Source: Hyphomicrobiales bacterium (GTDB taxonomy: Bacteria > Pseudomonadota > Alphaproteobacteria > Rhizobiales > Rhizobiaceae). Taken from it: a stretch of 64,000 bases of DNA. Both the position numbers and the translations under genes were made by a program. The stretch spans positions 1-64,000 of the forward strand of contig UCNE01000020.1 in NCBI GenBank assembly GCA_900473685.1, in the 5' to 3' direction. The notes under the pieces were generated by a model. That model was not told the DNA's origin, did no database searches, and worked only from the letters and a program-made list of their open reading frames with translations. Position 1 is the stretch's first letter. Each line of letters starts with the position of its first letter. Positions 26,785 to 35,136 of the stretch are shown in pieces.

Positions 26785-27978
26785 TTAGGCGGCAAAGCCG
26801 CTTACTACCCGTGCCGGAGATGGTGCATGAGGCGCATCCACTTTGGCATCAAACTCGCTTGGCCTGTCTCCCAAGCCGAAGAAATGTTCAATGGCCTGGA
26901 CCGATCGCACCGCGGCCTGCCCATCGCCGTAAGGGTTCACGGCACGCGCCATCTGTTGATAGGCGCGCCGGTCCGTCAGAAGTTCGGTCACTTCGCTGAC
27001 GATGCGGTCCTCATTCGTGCCAACCAGACGCACCGTGCCGGCCGCAACGGCTTCGGGGCGCTCGGTGGTGTCGCGCATGACAAGAACCGGCTTGCCGAAG
27101 GTGGGGGCCTCTTCCTGTACGCCACCGCTGTCAGTCAGCACGATCGAGCAATCACGCATGGCTTTGACGAAGTCGCCATAGTCGAGCGGTTGGGTAATCA
27201 GCACATTCTCAAGCCCGTGAAGCGGAGGGAGCAGAACGTCGCGCACGGCCGGATTGAGATGGGCTGGAAGCAGAAAGGCAATCTCCGGGAATTTCCGCGC
27301 AAGCCGTGCGATTGCCCGGGCGGTCTGTGCCATCGGCTCACCCCAGGATTCACGCCGGTGCGCGGTGACCAGAATGCTTCTCCGGCCCATGATCCGATGC
27401 AGATCCTGATTCTCCGTCTGGTTGTTGCGGCCGGATACATGCAGCAACGCATCGATGACAGTATTGCCTGTCACGACAATATCGTTTTCTGCGACGCCGT
27501 CGTTGAGGAGATTGGATTTCGAGGTTTGAGTGGGCGCCAGATGCAGCGCTGCGAGCTGGGTGGTCAAGCGCCGATTGATCTCCTCCGGAAAGGGATTGTG
27601 GCGTTCGCCCGTTCTCAAACCGGCCTCAAGGTGGATCAGCGGGATTTTTCGATAGAAAGCCGCCAAAGCAGCAGCAAAGCAGGTTGTCGTGTCGCCCTGG
27701 ACGACAAGCGCATCGGGCGCTTCGATTTCGATGACATTGGTAACCCCGGCAAGGACCCGGGCGGTGACACTCTCGAGTGTTTGCGCCTGCGTGATGATGT
27801 TGAGGTCGTGGTCAGGCTGAATTGCGAACAACCGATTGACCTGATCGAGCATTTCCCGATGTTGACCGGTCACGGCCACAACAGGCTTGCAATGCTGCGA
27901 GCAAGTAAGCGCCTGAATTAATGGTGCCATTTTCACCGCTTCTGGGCGAGTGCCATAGACCACGAGTACCTTGCGCAT
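26785..27978 (-). CDS. wecB: Non-hydrolysing UDP-N-acetylglucosamine 2-epimerase
   Basis: A 397-residue GT-B-fold enzyme that converts UDP-GlcNAc to UDP-ManNAc, a precursor for surface polysaccharide. Signatures are YGTRPEAVKMAPLIQAL at the N terminus, VVVTGNTVIDALL, LVTAHRRESWGEP and TDSGGVQEEAPTFGKPVLV with the catalytic-site residues. It is slightly longer than usual owing to a C-terminal tail after about residue 370 without homology marks. It stands next to polysaccharide export control genes on the same strand. No UDP-ManNAc dehydrogenase is visible nearby, so the final sugar is unknown. Confidence 0.92.
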   Translation of the reverse strand: MRKVLVVYGTRPEAVKMAPLIQALTCSQHCKPVVAVTGQHREMLDQVNRLFAIQPDHDLNIITQAQTLESVTARVLAGVTNVIEIEAPDALVVQGDTTTCFAAALAAFYRKIPLIHLEAGLRTGERHNPFPEEINRRLTTQLAALHLAPTQTSKSNLLNDGVAENDIVVTGNTVIDALLHVSGRNNQTENQDLHRIMGRRSILVTAHRRESWGEPMAQTARAIARLARKFPEIAFLLPAHLNPAVRDVLLPPLHGLENVLITQPLDYGDFVKAMRDCSIVLTDSGGVQEEAPTFGKPVLVMRDTTERPEAVAAGTVRLVGTNEDRIVSEVTELLTDRRAYQQMARAVNPYGDGQAAVRSVQAIEHFFGLGDRPSEFDAKVDAPHAPSPARVVSGFAA

Positions 27979-28054
27979 GGCAATTTCCTTAATCCAGCGT
28001 TGAAATCACTTTGACGGGCAATCGGTGGGAGTCCTGTCCCTGTTGGTGTCAGCA

Positions 28055-28843
28055 TTAATCGGTGCAATATCGGCATTTATTCAAAACGACCCCGAGCATG
28101 TTCGTCCGCTCGGACAGGTACCGTTCGCAATGATCCACTTCGGCAAATGTGCTTTGTTCTGCGGCCGCAACGAGGATCGCGCAGTCGACATTCGGGAGAA
28201 ACGCCGTCACATCGTCGCAGGAACGCATCGGGGGCAGGTCATACAGGATGACGTCCGGTCCCATCCGCATTTTCAGGTCCTGGAGGACCTTTGAGGCTTC
28301 GAGGCTTTGCAGCAGTTCTGCCGAAAATTGCACCGGTTGATGGTTGGTGCCGACAGCGAGATTGTCGCCATACCGCAGGAAAACATCATGGATCGGTGCG
28401 TCGCCCTTCAAGAAGTCTTCCATTGAAGCGGCAGTATTCACGCCAAGCATCTCACCAATTTGCGGGTGCTTCAGGTTAAGATCGACCAACAGTGTTCGGC
28501 AATCCTGCTGGTGCGCCAGACTGAACGCCAGATTGAGCGCAACAAGCGATTTTCCGCATGACTCCGTTGGCGAGGTGATCGCAATTGACGTCCAGCTGTT
28601 TTGTCGCAGGCTTTGCAAGACCCGGGTCCGCATCATGTCGAACGGAGCGTGCGCCGGGTCTGATCGATCTATCGTTACGATACGGTTTCGAAAGATCGTA
28701 TCTGGCGCGGGATCCAGGGCCGCCAAATTTCCCCATGCGATCTCAAATCCCAGCCGCGTACACGCCTGCATGGCCTGCTCCGCCAGCTGGTCATTGCTTT
28801 GCAATCGGAGACTGTCCTGTAGGGAGGCTCTTATCTGATCCAT
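28055..28843 (-). CDS. Polysaccharide co-polymerase ATPase, BY-kinase-like (CpsD/ExoP C-domain type)
   Basis: A 262-residue P-loop protein of the CpsD/Wzc cytoplasmic family. Walker A is ITSPTESCGKSLVALNLAF (atypical: the usual PGEGKST is TESCGKSL), Walker A' TLLVDLNLKHPQIGEML and Walker B VILYDLPPM. The C terminus (VVLNKCRYCTD) has one Tyr only, not the Tyr cluster that BY-kinases autophosphorylate. It follows 3 nt after a Wzz-like gene, the usual split arrangement. It may regulate polysaccharide chain length as an ATPase without classic Tyr phosphorylation, or be a degenerate kinase. Confidence 0.82.
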   Translation of the reverse strand: MDQIRASLQDSLRLQSNDQLAEQAMQACTRLGFEIAWGNLAALDPAPDTIFRNRIVTIDRSDPAHAPFDMMRTRVLQSLRQNSWTSIAITSPTESCGKSLVALNLAFSLAHQQDCRTLLVDLNLKHPQIGEMLGVNTAASMEDFLKGDAPIHDVFLRYGDNLAVGTNHQPVQFSAELLQSLEASKVLQDLKMRMGPDVILYDLPPMRSCDDVTAFLPNVDCAILVAAAEQSTFAEVDHCERYLSERTNMLGVVLNKCRYCTD

Positions 28844-28846
28844 GAT

Positions 28847-30460
28847 TTAAACTCTGCCCCTGACGAAGGTTGCTGCGCTTGAAAGGAAGACATCCCGTTC
28901 CGTCTGCACCTGGGCGACCCCATGGCTGGGAAAGGGTCGCCAGACTGAACTTTCGGCGGCCCCAAGGAACGCAAGGGGCATCAGTCCAGCGGCAAGCATT
29001 GCCGCCATGCGACGCCGATAGATTGGCAAGCGAACCTTGTTGGAGGTTCTGATGTTGGGGATCGTGGCAAGCGGCTGCGACTGAAGCAATTGCGTGAGTT
29101 CAACCGGGCGGCGGATCGTTTTGTTGAGTATTTCGATCAGCACGATGACAGCCAGGCCCAGTCCGATTCCCGCTGCGCCGCCAAAGACCACGATGCGGGT
29201 ACGCCGGGGGCTGATTGCCGTAACGGACGGCGTTGCAGATTCGAGAAGTGAAAACCGGCCGCCGTCCGAACGCATTTCGATTTGCTCGCCGGTCAAGGCT
29301 TCTGCACGCCTCGCGATGGCGGCGTTGTATTGCACTTGAATGTTCTGGCGGTTCCGCTCCAGGGAATTCAGGACCGTTTCGCTGGCTGCGGTGCCGGTGA
29401 TCGAGCGGGTCAGATCTTCAATTCCGCGCACGACGGAGACCTTCTCCACCGCCACGGCCCGAAGACGATTATCGATATCCGACAACTGCAGGTCGAGACC
29501 AAAGGGAGCCGCTTGTTTGGCAGGGGCGGCATCGCCGGTCTTGGTGTCTGCCGGCGGGCTGGCCAGGAGGGCGTTCTGCAATGACGCAATCCTGACGCGC
29601 AGAGCCTTAATATTTGGGCTCGTCTCCGAAAAGATGCCAAGCTGCTCCGCCAAAGCACGATTGAGATCTGCAAGAATCTGCTGTTCCGGAGTAAGAGGAA
29701 CGGCCCCGACAAGCTGTCCGGTATTGGTATATGTCGCAATCAGATTGCTGCGTTTGGTATGAAGATCGGATTCCTCGCGTTCCAGCGCAATCAACCGTTC
29801 CTGCAGGCTTCCTTGCCGGCTGCGGCGAAAATCGAGGCTTTCCGGAAGGGTATCCTTGTTCTTGGTTTTGAATGCGAGAATGTCGGTTTCCAGCTTGTTC
29901 AGGTCCGCGGACAGTCTCGCAACGGTCTGGTTGAAGAATTCCAAGGTGCTCCCGGCGCGATCGGTCCGTTGACGCTGGTTTCTGCCTAGGATCATTGCGG
30001 CAAGTTCGTTGGCAACTTTGGCTGCCATGTCCGGCTTACCAGCCAGGAAGGACACACTGAAAACAGTTGCGCCTTGATCGCGGGCCTGTATGTCGAACTG
30101 CAATTGCTCAAACTTTATCCGGGACCGCATATCCCTGACGATGTCATCGCCACGAGGCGCCTTGGCTACGTCGCCGTAAACTTCCAGCTTGTTTGCCAGC
30201 GCGATCAAATCGTCCCGTGTGGTGATTTGCTGTTGAAGTATCTGCAATTGTTCGATCGCGCCCAAAGGGACGGTCGAACGTGCAAGCTCGACTGGAATCT
30301 GTGGCGCTTCGGCCAGAATTTTGGCGCTCGAGCTATAGACCGGCGAGATAACGCGCGTGGCCATCACCGCCGACAACAACGCCACGATTACAATCGCGAT
30401 CAGATAGGGCATCCTTCGCAGAAGGATCGAGAAATAGAAGTTCCAGTCTATATTGCCCAT
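28847..30460 (-). CDS. Wzz/GumC-type chain-length determinant protein
   Basis: A 537-residue inner-membrane protein. It has a cytoplasmic start (MGNIDWNFYFSILLRRMPY), TM1 at about 19-38, a long periplasmic coiled-coil domain (for example LSADLNKLETDILAFKTKNK and ERLIALEREESDLHTKR), TM2 at about 425-445 (VVFGGAAGIGLGLAVIVLIE), and a further hydrophobic stretch near 495. It would set polymer length together with the ATPase encoded 3 nt downstream. The Wzz domain is clear; the polysaccharide is unknown. Confidence 0.88.
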   Translation of the reverse strand: MGNIDWNFYFSILLRRMPYLIAIVIVALLSAVMATRVISPVYSSSAKILAEAPQIPVELARSTVPLGAIEQLQILQQQITTRDDLIALANKLEVYGDVAKAPRGDDIVRDMRSRIKFEQLQFDIQARDQGATVFSVSFLAGKPDMAAKVANELAAMILGRNQRQRTDRAGSTLEFFNQTVARLSADLNKLETDILAFKTKNKDTLPESLDFRRSRQGSLQERLIALEREESDLHTKRSNLIATYTNTGQLVGAVPLTPEQQILADLNRALAEQLGIFSETSPNIKALRVRIASLQNALLASPPADTKTGDAAPAKQAAPFGLDLQLSDIDNRLRAVAVEKVSVVRGIEDLTRSITGTAASETVLNSLERNRQNIQVQYNAAIARRAEALTGEQIEMRSDGGRFSLLESATPSVTAISPRRTRIVVFGGAAGIGLGLAVIVLIEILNKTIRRPVELTQLLQSQPLATIPNIRTSNKVRLPIYRRRMAAMLAAGLMPLAFLGAAESSVWRPFPSHGVAQVQTERDVFLSSAATFVRGRV

Positions 30461-30816
30461 ACGAAGATATCCAAACTTCTGAACCGGATTGGCACTGTGG
30501 CCGGGTTCATTGTTCAGCGGTTCGGAATCGCGGAATAGATAGTCAATAGAGGGTGAGCCGCTGGTTGAAATCCGCGCCCTTCACTGCCCAGCCGTCCACC
30601 GAAAGGCGTATTTCGGGTTTTGACAGCGAGCCAAGCCCCCCAATGTGCATAGCGGGATGTAATCGTCATGCCCCTCAAGACGAGGATCGGAGTGTCTTCC
30701 TACGCTTGGCAATCCCGTTCATCTTGAGAGGAGAATGTCACGAGCGGGCTTCGTGGAAGCCGCGGGGGTTGCGTTGCCTGCAATCGCGCTCCACCCGGCT
30801 CCAGCAGGAAAGCCTG
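30461..30816. other. Intergenic divergent promoter region, 356 nt
   Basis: This stretch separates the minus-strand Wzz-like gene from the plus-strand glycosyltransferase gene and should hold both promoters. I see no RNA gene or strong palindrome. A good ribosome site (GAGAGGAG) precedes an ATG at 30735, but that frame overlaps the glycosyltransferase in another phase and reads as non-protein, so it may be a short leader or chance. Confidence 0.4.
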
Positions 30817-31740
30817 ATGATGCGTCCTTTACAGCTCAGTGTGATTATTCCCCACCTCAACGAGCCGGACGATCTGCGTCAGTGCCTTCTTTCGCTCGAT
30901 GCACAACGCGAAGACGGCATTCCATTCGAGATCATCGTGGTGGACAACGGCTCAGTGGAAATGCCCGTCACTGCGTGTCTCGATATTCCCAATCTCCGTC
31001 TGGAGCACGAGGGTGTTCCCGGCCCCGGGCCAGCACGCAATTTCGGCGCCAACCTCGCCCGGGCAGAGGTGCTGGCCTTCATAGATTGCGACTGCATTGC
31101 GCAGCCTGGCTGGGTAAGGGCGATCGTCGACTTGATGGCAAAAAGACCGGATATCGACCTGCTTGGCGGCGATATTGCGATATTGCTCACGGATCCCCGA
31201 TATCCAAGCGCAATCGAATCCTATGAGAACATCTACAGTTATCGCGCGCGTGCATACGTCGAAAAATACGGATTCGCAGCAACGGGAAACATGGCCGTCA
31301 GAAAGCGGGTCTTCCAGTCCGTCGGGCCTTTCGGCGGAATCTCGACAATGGAAGATACCGAATGGGGGCAGCGAGCGACGGCGAAAGGCTATAAGATTGC
31401 CTTTCTGCCGGAGGCGAAAGTTCTCACCCCTTCCTGCAAATCCTTTACCGATCTGGCACGCCGCTGGGACCGCCATGTCGCCCACGAGTTCCGCAATATT
31501 GCCGGCCATCGGGGGGCTATGCTGCGCTGGCTTGTCGGCAGTGCGATTATCGCGAGTTCCCCGTTGGCCGAGGGCTTCAAGATTTTTACGACGGATCGCA
31601 TATCCGGCATCCGAAATCGTATACTCGCGCTCGTCTGCCTAACCCGCATTCGGCTTCACCGGGGCCGGCGCATGCTCGCTCTGGCCGTTCATGGCGATAC
31701 AGCGCGTTTTGTCGAAAACTGGAACCGCGAAGCCTCTTGA
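30817..31740 (+). CDS. Glycosyltransferase family 2
   Basis: A 307-residue GT-A-fold glycosyltransferase. It starts MMRPLQLSVIIPHLNEPDDL after the ribosome site AGGAAAG. The nucleotide-sugar region is FEIIVVDNGS, the metal-binding DxD-like motif is LAFIDCDCIAQPGW, and the acceptor-loop region is GGISTMEDTEWGQRATAKGY (the ED.. W motif of GT2). No membrane helices of the processive type are obvious, so it probably adds one sugar to a lipid-linked repeat unit. It is divergent from the Wzz-like and UDP-GlcNAc epimerase genes and probably belongs to the same polysaccharide locus. Confidence 0.85.
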   Translation: MMRPLQLSVIIPHLNEPDDLRQCLLSLDAQREDGIPFEIIVVDNGSVEMPVTACLDIPNLRLEHEGVPGPGPARNFGANLARAEVLAFIDCDCIAQPGWVRAIVDLMAKRPDIDLLGGDIAILLTDPRYPSAIESYENIYSYRARAYVEKYGFAATGNMAVRKRVFQSVGPFGGISTMEDTEWGQRATAKGYKIAFLPEAKVLTPSCKSFTDLARRWDRHVAHEFRNIAGHRGAMLRWLVGSAIIASSPLAEGFKIFTTDRISGIRNRILALVCLTRIRLHRGRRMLALAVHGDTARFVENWNREAS

Positions 31741-31920
31741 GGCGCTACCTGACCTTTCGGCACACGGGACGATTACGCGCAGTTGCGCCGGCATTTCGCG
31801 AAATTCACTGCGGCCTATAATTTCACAAGCGAGTTCAAGACTTCCGGCCATATGAATTCGTCCGCCAACATGAATACGCAACGCGCCCGTCAAAATGCCG
31901 CCAGCACTCCATAGGCCCGG

Positions 31921-32208
31921 TCAATTCTGCTCGTCCTTTGACGGAGCCTGATTTTCCACCTCGTCTGCGTAGAGGATAAGAAGAGCGCCCAACTCCCTGG
32001 CAGCTGTTGGCGACATGGCTGTTTGAAGCTGATGCGGCGCGCGATCGGTATCTTTGTAGGTGTCCCATTCCCACTTGGAGACAGCATAACCGATCCGCAG
32101 CACGACGTGATAGGGTTCTCCAAAGGCAACACCCCATTCCAGCAGGGTATAAGCCTTCGGTTTGTTGGCGAGATCGACCTTCCATTTCGACAAATCGTTT
32201 TCGCTCAC
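31921..32208 (-). CDS. Small hypothetical protein
   Basis: A 95-residue acidic to neutral soluble protein (MSENDLSKWKVDLANKPKAY, then EWGVAFGEPYHVVLRIGYAV, ending with a charged tail NQAPSKDEQN). No signal peptide or membrane helix is present. It has natural-looking composition and a compact fold pattern, so I take it as real, but I do not recognise a family. It stands alone between the glycosyltransferase gene and the LysR gene. Confidence 0.55.
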   Translation of the reverse strand: MSENDLSKWKVDLANKPKAYTLLEWGVAFGEPYHVVLRIGYAVSKWEWDTYKDTDRAPHQLQTAMSPTAARELGALLILYADEVENQAPSKDEQN

Positions 32209-32601
32209 GGCGAGGACTTTCCCAATAGGGTGGCGGCTTTGTTATCTGGCAACGAATATTAGAGCGAAAGACTTCCGGAATGCGCCTAACTTTAAGGCGT
32301 AGTCACTCTTCACCCAGGCGTTTCGACAGGCGAGGCTAGCCGCATTCGTATTCCCCGGCCATGGATCGAATGGCGGATACCCGGGCCAATAGGAACTGCT
32401 TTGGTGAACCTTCGCGAGCTGTCGCGAACCGATGAAGTTCTCGTCGATTAGACGGGAGTACGAGGCATTGCGACTGAGGCCAGGATGACCACGCCGCGTT
32501 CCCATACGACGAAACGCCACGGACGGCGAAAACATGGCTAAAACTAAACCCGATCAACCACCTGCCGGGGCCTCGCCGGTTGGAGGAGGAAGTCTTACCC
32601 C
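32209..32601. other. Intergenic region of 393 nt with no convincing gene
   Basis: It lies upstream of the small hypothetical gene and downstream of the LysR gene. Two weak frames were considered: a minus-strand frame at 32242-32535 rich in Ser, Arg and Asn, and a plus-strand 42-codon frame from 32534 (MAKTKPDQPPAGASPVGGG...) that runs into the LysR 3' end. Neither has supporting signals beyond an open frame. The region may be a remnant or a promoter spacer. Confidence 0.35.
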
Positions 32602-33465
32602 TCAGGTGCGGCAGTATGGTTCGAATTTTCTGGCGGGAGCCGTGAGATGGCGTTCCTTGTGACGGAGCAGCGTAAAGCGCCTCGGTGGAAGATCGAGGTC
32701 GACGACCTGCAGCTGTCCGTTTTCTATGAATGGCTTCACAATGTTTTCGGACAAGGCAGTCACGCAGCTTCCGGACATGACGGCCGTCAGCAGCGCCTCG
32801 TTCGAGGGCAGCACAAGCACCACGTCCAGTCTGGCGGGGTCAATTCCCATGTCCCGTAAAGCGCGTTCGAAAACAGAGCGCGTGCCGGAACCTGGCTCCC
32901 TCATGATCCATCGTAGACTCGTCAGTTCGCATTGCGCGGCAAGCTTTTGACTGGCCGATGCAACAATGACCAGCTTGTCAGTTCCGACCGGCAATAGCGC
33001 CAGCGCCGGCTCATCGAGAAATCCTTCGATGAAACCGAACTCGACGTCGCCCGCAACAACCGCTGCCGCGACGCTGGCCGTATTTCCGATCGCGACATTG
33101 ATCGCAATACCGGGATAGGCTTGCGAGAATGCAAGCAGCCGCTGCGGCAACCAGTAATTTGCGATGGTCTGGCTGGCCTGGATATCAAGCGAACCCGTCT
33201 TGAGGTTCCCCAATTCCGCGAGAAGCGCTTCGGTGGACTTCACCTTCGCGAGGGTGCCTTTGGCCTCCTGCAGGAACAGCTTGCCTTCACGGGTGAGCTG
33301 GATGCCGCGGCCCACCCTGTCGAACAGGTGGATGCCATAGAAGGTTTCCAGCGATTTGATCGCAGAGCTCACGGCTGACGGGGTAAGCCGGAGGGCAAAA
33401 GCCGCCTGCGTTAGATGTTCGCGCTCAGCGACGGCGACGAAAATACGGAGCTGTTCGAAAGTCAT
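32602..33465 (-). CDS. LysR-family regulator divergent from a YeiH-family exporter
   Basis: A 287-residue LysR regulator. The N-terminal helix-turn-helix is MTFEQLRIFVAVAEREHL followed by TQAAFALRLTPSAVSSAIKS, and the C-terminal periplasmic-binding-like effector domain carries FGFIEGFLDEPAL and MREPGSGTRSVFERAL, phrases common in the CysB/CbbR/YeiE side of the family. It is divergent from the UPF0324/YeiH gene with a gap of about 100 nt, the same pairing as yeiE-yeiH in enterobacteria. It probably activates that transporter gene in response to a sulfur or small-anion signal (inference). Confidence 0.87.
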   Translation of the reverse strand: MTFEQLRIFVAVAEREHLTQAAFALRLTPSAVSSAIKSLETFYGIHLFDRVGRGIQLTREGKLFLQEAKGTLAKVKSTEALLAELGNLKTGSLDIQASQTIANYWLPQRLLAFSQAYPGIAINVAIGNTASVAAAVVAGDVEFGFIEGFLDEPALALLPVGTDKLVIVASASQKLAAQCELTSLRWIMREPGSGTRSVFERALRDMGIDPARLDVVLVLPSNEALLTAVMSGSCVTALSENIVKPFIENGQLQVVDLDLPPRRFTLLRHKERHLTAPARKFEPYCRT

Positions 33466-33566
33466 AACCGTTTGTTCGATTCCACCGAATGAAATATGCT
33501 ATATTATTCGATAGATCGAAATATCCTGAAATTCTAGACTCTCAAATGGAAACATTTGGGGTTTTT

Positions 33567-34568
33567 ATGCCAATCTTACGCCGTTCAATAGAATTCTGTC
33601 CTGGAGTAATCGCCGCCGCGCTCGTCGCCTTAACGGCCCATGCAATTGGGAGGGTGGAAACCCTGGCCCTTGGCTACGAGCTGGTCGATGATCTGGTGTT
33701 CGCAATCGTTCTCGGCACACTCATTCACACATGTGCCGGGCTTCCGTCGTCATTGCAGCCTGGCATCGCGTTTTCAGGAAAAGTTCTTTTGGAGATCGCT
33801 ATTGTTCTGCTTGGCGCGACGATAGATGCGCGAACAATCGCCAATGTCGGCCCGATAGTGATTGCCGCGGTGATAATTCTGGTGTGCCTCTCGCTCCTGG
33901 TTAGCTACGGCATTTGCCGGCTTCTCGGCTTGTCTGATCGGCTGTCCACGCTCGTTGCCTGCGGGAACTCGATCTGCGGAAACTCGGCCATCATTGCGGC
34001 CGCACCGGTAATCGGTGCCCGTTCCGACGATGTCGCCTCATCGATTGCTTTCACCGCAGCCCTCGGCATCGTCGTCGTTCTGGTTCTTCCTGCACTGTAC
34101 CCGGCCTCCCATTTCAATGAATGGCAATATGGCGTCCTCGCGGGCATGACGGTTTACGCGGTGCCGCAGGTCGTGGCCGCGACCGCGCCGATCAGTGCTG
34201 TCAGTGTGCAGATCGGCACTGTCGTGAAATTGATACGGGTGCTGATGCTCGGCCCGGTCGTCCTTCTGCTCAGATGCGTGAGGGGAACCCGCGGTCCGAA
34301 CCGGTTGCCTGCGATGCATCTGCTGCCATGGTTCATTGTTGGTTTCTTTGCGGCAATGGCAGCGCGGAATTTCGGAATCCTGCCTCCACGCGCAATAGAA
34401 TTTGCAAGCCAAAGCTCGGCTGTTCTGACAATCCTGTCCATGGCGGCCCTCGGTTTATCCGTGAACATGCGAACTGTGTTTGCATCGGGGGGAAGGGTAT
34501 TGCTTGCAGGTATCCTGTCGATTGCCGCGCTTGCTTCCATGAGCGTGATAGGACTTATGGTCTTGTAG
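33567..34568 (+). CDS. YeiH / UPF0324 family putative sulfate or sulfonate exporter
   Basis: A membrane protein of about 333 residues with around ten hydrophobic helices. Family marks are GIAFSGKVLLEIAIVLLGA, TLVACGNSICGNSAIIAAAP (a conserved small-residue pore segment) and ALGLSVNMRTVFASGGR. Possible starts are 33489, 33546 and 33567; the last is preceded by a GGGG ribosome-like site and puts the first helix in the right place, and I use it. The family is described as putative sulfate exporters, but direct evidence is thin. The divergent LysR gene is the likely regulator. Confidence 0.82.
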   Translation: MPILRRSIEFCPGVIAAALVALTAHAIGRVETLALGYELVDDLVFAIVLGTLIHTCAGLPSSLQPGIAFSGKVLLEIAIVLLGATIDARTIANVGPIVIAAVIILVCLSLLVSYGICRLLGLSDRLSTLVACGNSICGNSAIIAAAPVIGARSDDVASSIAFTAALGIVVVLVLPALYPASHFNEWQYGVLAGMTVYAVPQVVAATAPISAVSVQIGTVVKLIRVLMLGPVVLLLRCVRGTRGPNRLPAMHLLPWFIVGFFAAMAARNFGILPPRAIEFASQSSAVLTILSMAALGLSVNMRTVFASGGRVLLAGILSIAALASMSVIGLMVL

Positions 34569-34624
34569 CTGGCGGCAAGGGGACGCCGCCGTCCTGGGCA
34601 AGCCGTCTCTAAGGCTGTCCTGCC

Positions 34625-35074
34625 TCACGATGACAGGCGTGCAACGGCGCCGGGGCGGGGCTGGATCGACAGATCCTCATCCGCCAGACCAGTCTCGAGG
34701 CTTTGCAGGATCGGGCAGTGGGGACGGTGATCGCCGGAGCAGGTGTTGACCAGCGTTGTCAGCGTCTGGGCCATGTCCTGAAGCCCCTTGATCTTTTTGT
34801 GGAGTTCGTCGATGTGGCCCTGCGCAAGACGCTTGACCTCGGCGCTTTGCCGGGCGTCGTCCCGCCACAGCCCGAGAAGATCGCTGATCTCCGCAACTGA
34901 AAAACCCAGATCACGTGCGCGGCGGATGAAGCGCAGCATATGGACGTCAGTGTCGGAATAATCACGGTAGCCGGACGATTTCCGGTCAGCAGCCGGAATG
35001 AGGCCGGTCTGCTCATAATAACGGATCATCTTGGCCGAAACGCCCGATGCTTTTGATGCCTGCCCGATGTTCAT
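34625..35074 (-). CDS. hmrR: Copper-responsive MerR-family regulator (CueR/HmrR)
   Basis: A 149-residue MerR protein. The N-terminal DNA-binding part is MNIGQASKASGVSAKMIRYY, then a dimerisation helix, and a C-terminal metal loop CSGDHRPHCPIL. The two Cys of this loop (about 112 and 120) are the Cu(I) ligands of CueR/HmrR. It lies 62 nt downstream of the copper ATPase gene on the same strand, as actP-hmrR in rhizobia. It should bind the two spaced palindromes at 37691-37762 and activate the ATPase and copZ promoters when Cu(I) rises. Confidence 0.92.
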   Translation of the reverse strand: MNIGQASKASGVSAKMIRYYEQTGLIPAADRKSSGYRDYSDTDVHMLRFIRRARDLGFSVAEISDLLGLWRDDARQSAEVKRLAQGHIDELHKKIKGLQDMAQTLTTLVNTCSGDHRPHCPILQSLETGLADEDLSIQPRPGAVARLSS

Positions 35075-35136
35075 CGGTGTTCTCCTTAAAATGGTACATC
35101 AGCCGGCCCCGATATAGGGCCGGCCGGTGCGATTTG

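Noticed and set aside
30735-31226. 163-codon frame starting behind a good ribosome site before the glycosyltransferase
   Set aside because: It overlaps the GT2 gene in another phase and reads as Arg/Pro-rich noise; the GT2 frame has clear catalytic motifs.
32242-32535. 97-codon minus-strand frame in the gap upstream of the LysR gene
   Set aside because: No ribosome site, unnatural Ser/Arg/Asn composition and no recognisable motif.
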